Shown piece by piece: positions 5,843 to 7,419 of a stretch of DNA of 7,419 nt. Below the pieces are notes generated by a model, which was given only the letters and a program-made list of their open reading frames with translations, ran no database searches and was not told the DNA's origin. The position numbers and the translations under genes are program-made. The stretch covers positions 1-7,419 of the forward strand of contig CBFHIO010000048.1 in the NCBI GenBank assembly GCA_965656035.1, read 5' to 3'. This DNA comes from SCGC-AAA076-P13 sp965656035 (GTDB taxonomy: Bacteria > Pseudomonadota > Gammaproteobacteria > Magnimaribacterales > D2472). Each line of letters begins with the position of its first letter. Positions within the stretch are counted from its first letter, which is position 1.

Positions 5843-7222
5843 ATGAAAATCTTTAATACACTTTCTGGAACAAAAGAAGATTTTATTCCTTTAAACCCAG
5901 AGCATATTAAAATTTATGCATGCGGTCCAACAGTATATAACTATGCTCATATTGGAAATGCAAGAATGGCGGTTGTTTTTGATACGTTGGTTAGAGTACT
6001 AAAAGACAAGTATCCAAAAGTTACATATGTATCCAATATTACCGATATAGACGACAAAATTATTGATGCAGCAAATGAGCTTAAAGTACCTATAGAAGAA
6101 ATAACCCAAAAATATACAAATATTTATAACGAAGATATGTCTATGCTTTTAGTAAAAGCTCCAGATATACAACCAAAAGCTACAGAATATATTCCAGAAA
6201 TGATAACTCTCATTCAGGATTTGATTGAAAGAAACCATGCCTATGAAAAAGATGGGCATGTTTTATTTCATGTGCCTTCTTATGAAAACTATGGAAGTTT
6301 GTCAAAAAGAAATCGTGAAGAGCAAATAGCTGGAAGTAGAGTTGAAATTGCTCCATTTAAAAAAGATCCTGCTGATTTTGTTTTGTGGAAACCAAGCAAC
6401 GAAACACAACCTGGATGGGATTCACCATGGGGATACGGAAGACCTGGCTGGCATACAGAATGCTCAGCAATGTCTGAAAAAACTCTTGGGTTACCTTTTG
6501 ATATCCATGGTGGCGGGCGTGATTTAACATTTCCACATCATGAAAATGAGATTGCACAGAGCTGCTGTTCATCTGCTGACATCAAGAACCCAAAATCTTA
6601 TGTAAATTATTGGATGCACAATGGTTTTGTTACTGTTAATGGTGAAAAAATGTCTAAGTCTTTAGGCAATATTTCTCTTGTAAAAGATTTAATAGATACA
6701 AATCATGGAGAGGTTATTCGATTGGCGTTGCTATCATCACATTACAGACAGGCTCTTGACTGGAATGATGGTGTCATTCATCAATCGAAAAAACTGCTAG
6801 ATAAGTTATATGGCTTACTTAACGAATTAAATGATATTAATTCACTAGAAGATAAAGATTTATCAGACGAGTTTGCATCCCCTTTATTTGATGACCTTAA
6901 CACTCCGGGCTTAATTGCAAATCTGAATAAGATTATAAAAGACTACCATTCAGCATCTGAAGAGGAATTACCAATTATTAAGGCTAATTTAATAAGAGCA
7001 ATCAATTTAATTGGGGTTTGTCAGTCAAGTTATGAAGACTGGGTATCACAAAAAAATGAAAATGTAGATATAGAAAAAATTAATACACTTATAGCAGAAA
7101 GGCTGGAGGCTAAAAAAATTAAAGATTTTGTTAGAGCTGACCAAATTAGACAAGAGCTATTAGATATGAATATTGAGATTAAAGATAACCAAGAAGGAAC
7201 TGAATGGAGTGTAAAACAATGA
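5843..7222 (+). CDS. cysS: Cysteinyl-tRNA synthetase
   Basis: CysS is the class I synthetase that charges tRNA-Cys with cysteine. The 459-residue protein is full length. It shows the first zinc ligand Cys27 in ACGPTVYN, the HIGH-type motif as HIGN at 36-39, NITDIDDKI at 65-73, and the other zinc ligands Cys207 (HTECSAM), His232 and Glu236 (FPHHENEIAQS), which match E. coli Cys209, His234 and Glu238. KMSKS is at 269-273. The C-terminal part, including IAERLEAKKIKDFVRADQIR, is the expected anticodon-binding helical region. HIGN, AHIGNAR, the IAGSRVEIAPFKKDPADFVLWKP stretch (162-184) and GEVIRLALLSSHYRQALDW (289-307) resemble alphaproteobacterial CysS. The E. coli enzyme has CHIGH instead. The ATG follows the maf stop with no gap and no clear Shine-Dalgarno, so translation is likely by reinitiation after maf. 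The last four bases overlap the next gene. Confidence 0.98.
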   Translation: MKIFNTLSGTKEDFIPLNPEHIKIYACGPTVYNYAHIGNARMAVVFDTLVRVLKDKYPKVTYVSNITDIDDKIIDAANELKVPIEEITQKYTNIYNEDMSMLLVKAPDIQPKATEYIPEMITLIQDLIERNHAYEKDGHVLFHVPSYENYGSLSKRNREEQIAGSRVEIAPFKKDPADFVLWKPSNETQPGWDSPWGYGRPGWHTECSAMSEKTLGLPFDIHGGGRDLTFPHHENEIAQSCCSSADIKNPKSYVNYWMHNGFVTVNGEKMSKSLGNISLVKDLIDTNHGEVIRLALLSSHYRQALDWNDGVIHQSKKLLDKLYGLLNELNDINSLEDKDLSDEFASPLFDDLNTPGLIANLNKIIKDYHSASEEELPIIKANLIRAINLIGVCQSSYEDWVSQKNENVDIEKINTLIAERLEAKKIKDFVRADQIRQELLDMNIEIKDNQEGTEWSVKQ

Positions 7223-7419
7223 TTCCTGAAAAACCGCTAAGTTATGACCTTCCAGACTCATACGAAAATATCAAAAAAACTTTGACTATAGCTGATCAAA
7301 TTCTCTCTGATGCAGTGGTAAATGCAAGAACGCTCTTTCACACACCAACAGTTTCATCTATAGAGGATTCAAAAATAGTTTCTCGTGTAATGGTTTTAAG
7401 AGAATTTGATCTTGATAAA
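7219..7419 (+). CDS. Pyridoxamine 5'-phosphate oxidase-like flavoprotein, N-terminal part (3' end outside window)
   Basis: Only the first 67 residues are present and the frame runs off the window end. After a short helical N-terminus, the stretch ARTLFHTPTVSSIEDSKIVSRVMVLREFD matches the first strands of the FMN-binding split barrel of pyridoxamine-phosphate-oxidase-related proteins, where R-x-(V/M)-V-L-R precedes the FMN phosphate contacts. It looks more like the general PNPOx-like group with the (F/x)HTPT pattern than true PdxH, so the role in vitamin B6 metabolism is not assured. The start overlaps the cysS stop in an ATGA arrangement, and GGAG at 7206-7209 inside cysS is a good Shine-Dalgarno. 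It is therefore the next gene of the same operon. Confidence 0.7.
   Translation, partial: MIPEKPLSYDLPDSYENIKKTLTIADQILSDAVVNARTLFHTPTVSSIEDSKIVSRVMVLREFDLDK

Noticed and set aside
5948..5959. HIGN in CysS as a sign of an inactive enzyme or pseudogene
   Set aside because: The frame is full length, all four zinc ligands and KMSKS are present, and similar HIGN forms occur in alphaproteobacterial CysS as I recall them.
6342..6572. Short open frames on both strands inside cysS
   Set aside because: They lie in the conserved zinc-binding part of cysS, whose own frame is intact throughout, so they are chance frames.
1..7419. A mobile element, CRISPR array, toxin-antitoxin or defence system
   Set aside because: There are no spaced direct repeats, transposase, integrase or attachment-like sequences, and all genes belong to housekeeping or envelope families on one strand.

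Overview
The window is an AT-rich, very compact stretch of a bacterial chromosome with all genes on the + strand. Gaps are short: the longest non-coding stretch is about 100 bases, and several genes overlap or touch. GroES and GroEL are of gammaproteobacterial type (for example the GroEL stretch around LSVPCADSKAIAQ, and IMSESDI near the GroES C-terminus). Together with the low GC and tight packing this suggests a free-living marine gammaproteobacterium with a streamlined genome, such as SAR86 or a relative. That assignment is inference; no rRNA gene or other marker is present to settle it.

Layout. (1) Bases 1-1753: the 3' end of ampD (muropeptide amidase), ampG (muropeptide permease) and a small VanZ-like membrane protein, each overlapping the next. 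AmpG imports anhydro-muropeptides and AmpD strips their stem peptide, so this is a peptidoglycan-recycling unit with a VanZ-like passenger of unknown role. (2) Bases 1754-3840: an 81-base intergenic region with only weak promoter candidates, the groES-groEL chaperonin operon, and a strong intrinsic terminator. (3) Bases 3841-4572: a stand-alone gene for a 208-residue membrane protein related to the membrane domain of urate hydroxylase PuuD, with a 15-base palindrome in its upstream region and a hairpin terminator after it. (4) Bases 4573-7419: folE (GTP cyclohydrolase I), maf (nucleotide pyrophosphatase), cysS (cysteinyl-tRNA synthetase) and the 5' end of a pyridoxamine-phosphate-oxidase-like flavoprotein gene. 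Spacings are 19, 0 and -4 bases, which looks like one operon.

Most of this is ordinary housekeeping DNA and I see no convincing new defence, mobile or RNA-based system. There is no tRNA, rRNA, CRISPR array, insertion sequence or broken gene. The points most worth a second look are the short PuuD-like protein without a cytochrome domain and the palindrome before it, the alphaproteobacterial look of FolE, Maf and CysS beside a gammaproteobacterial groESL, and the ampD-ampG-vanZ overlap cluster.
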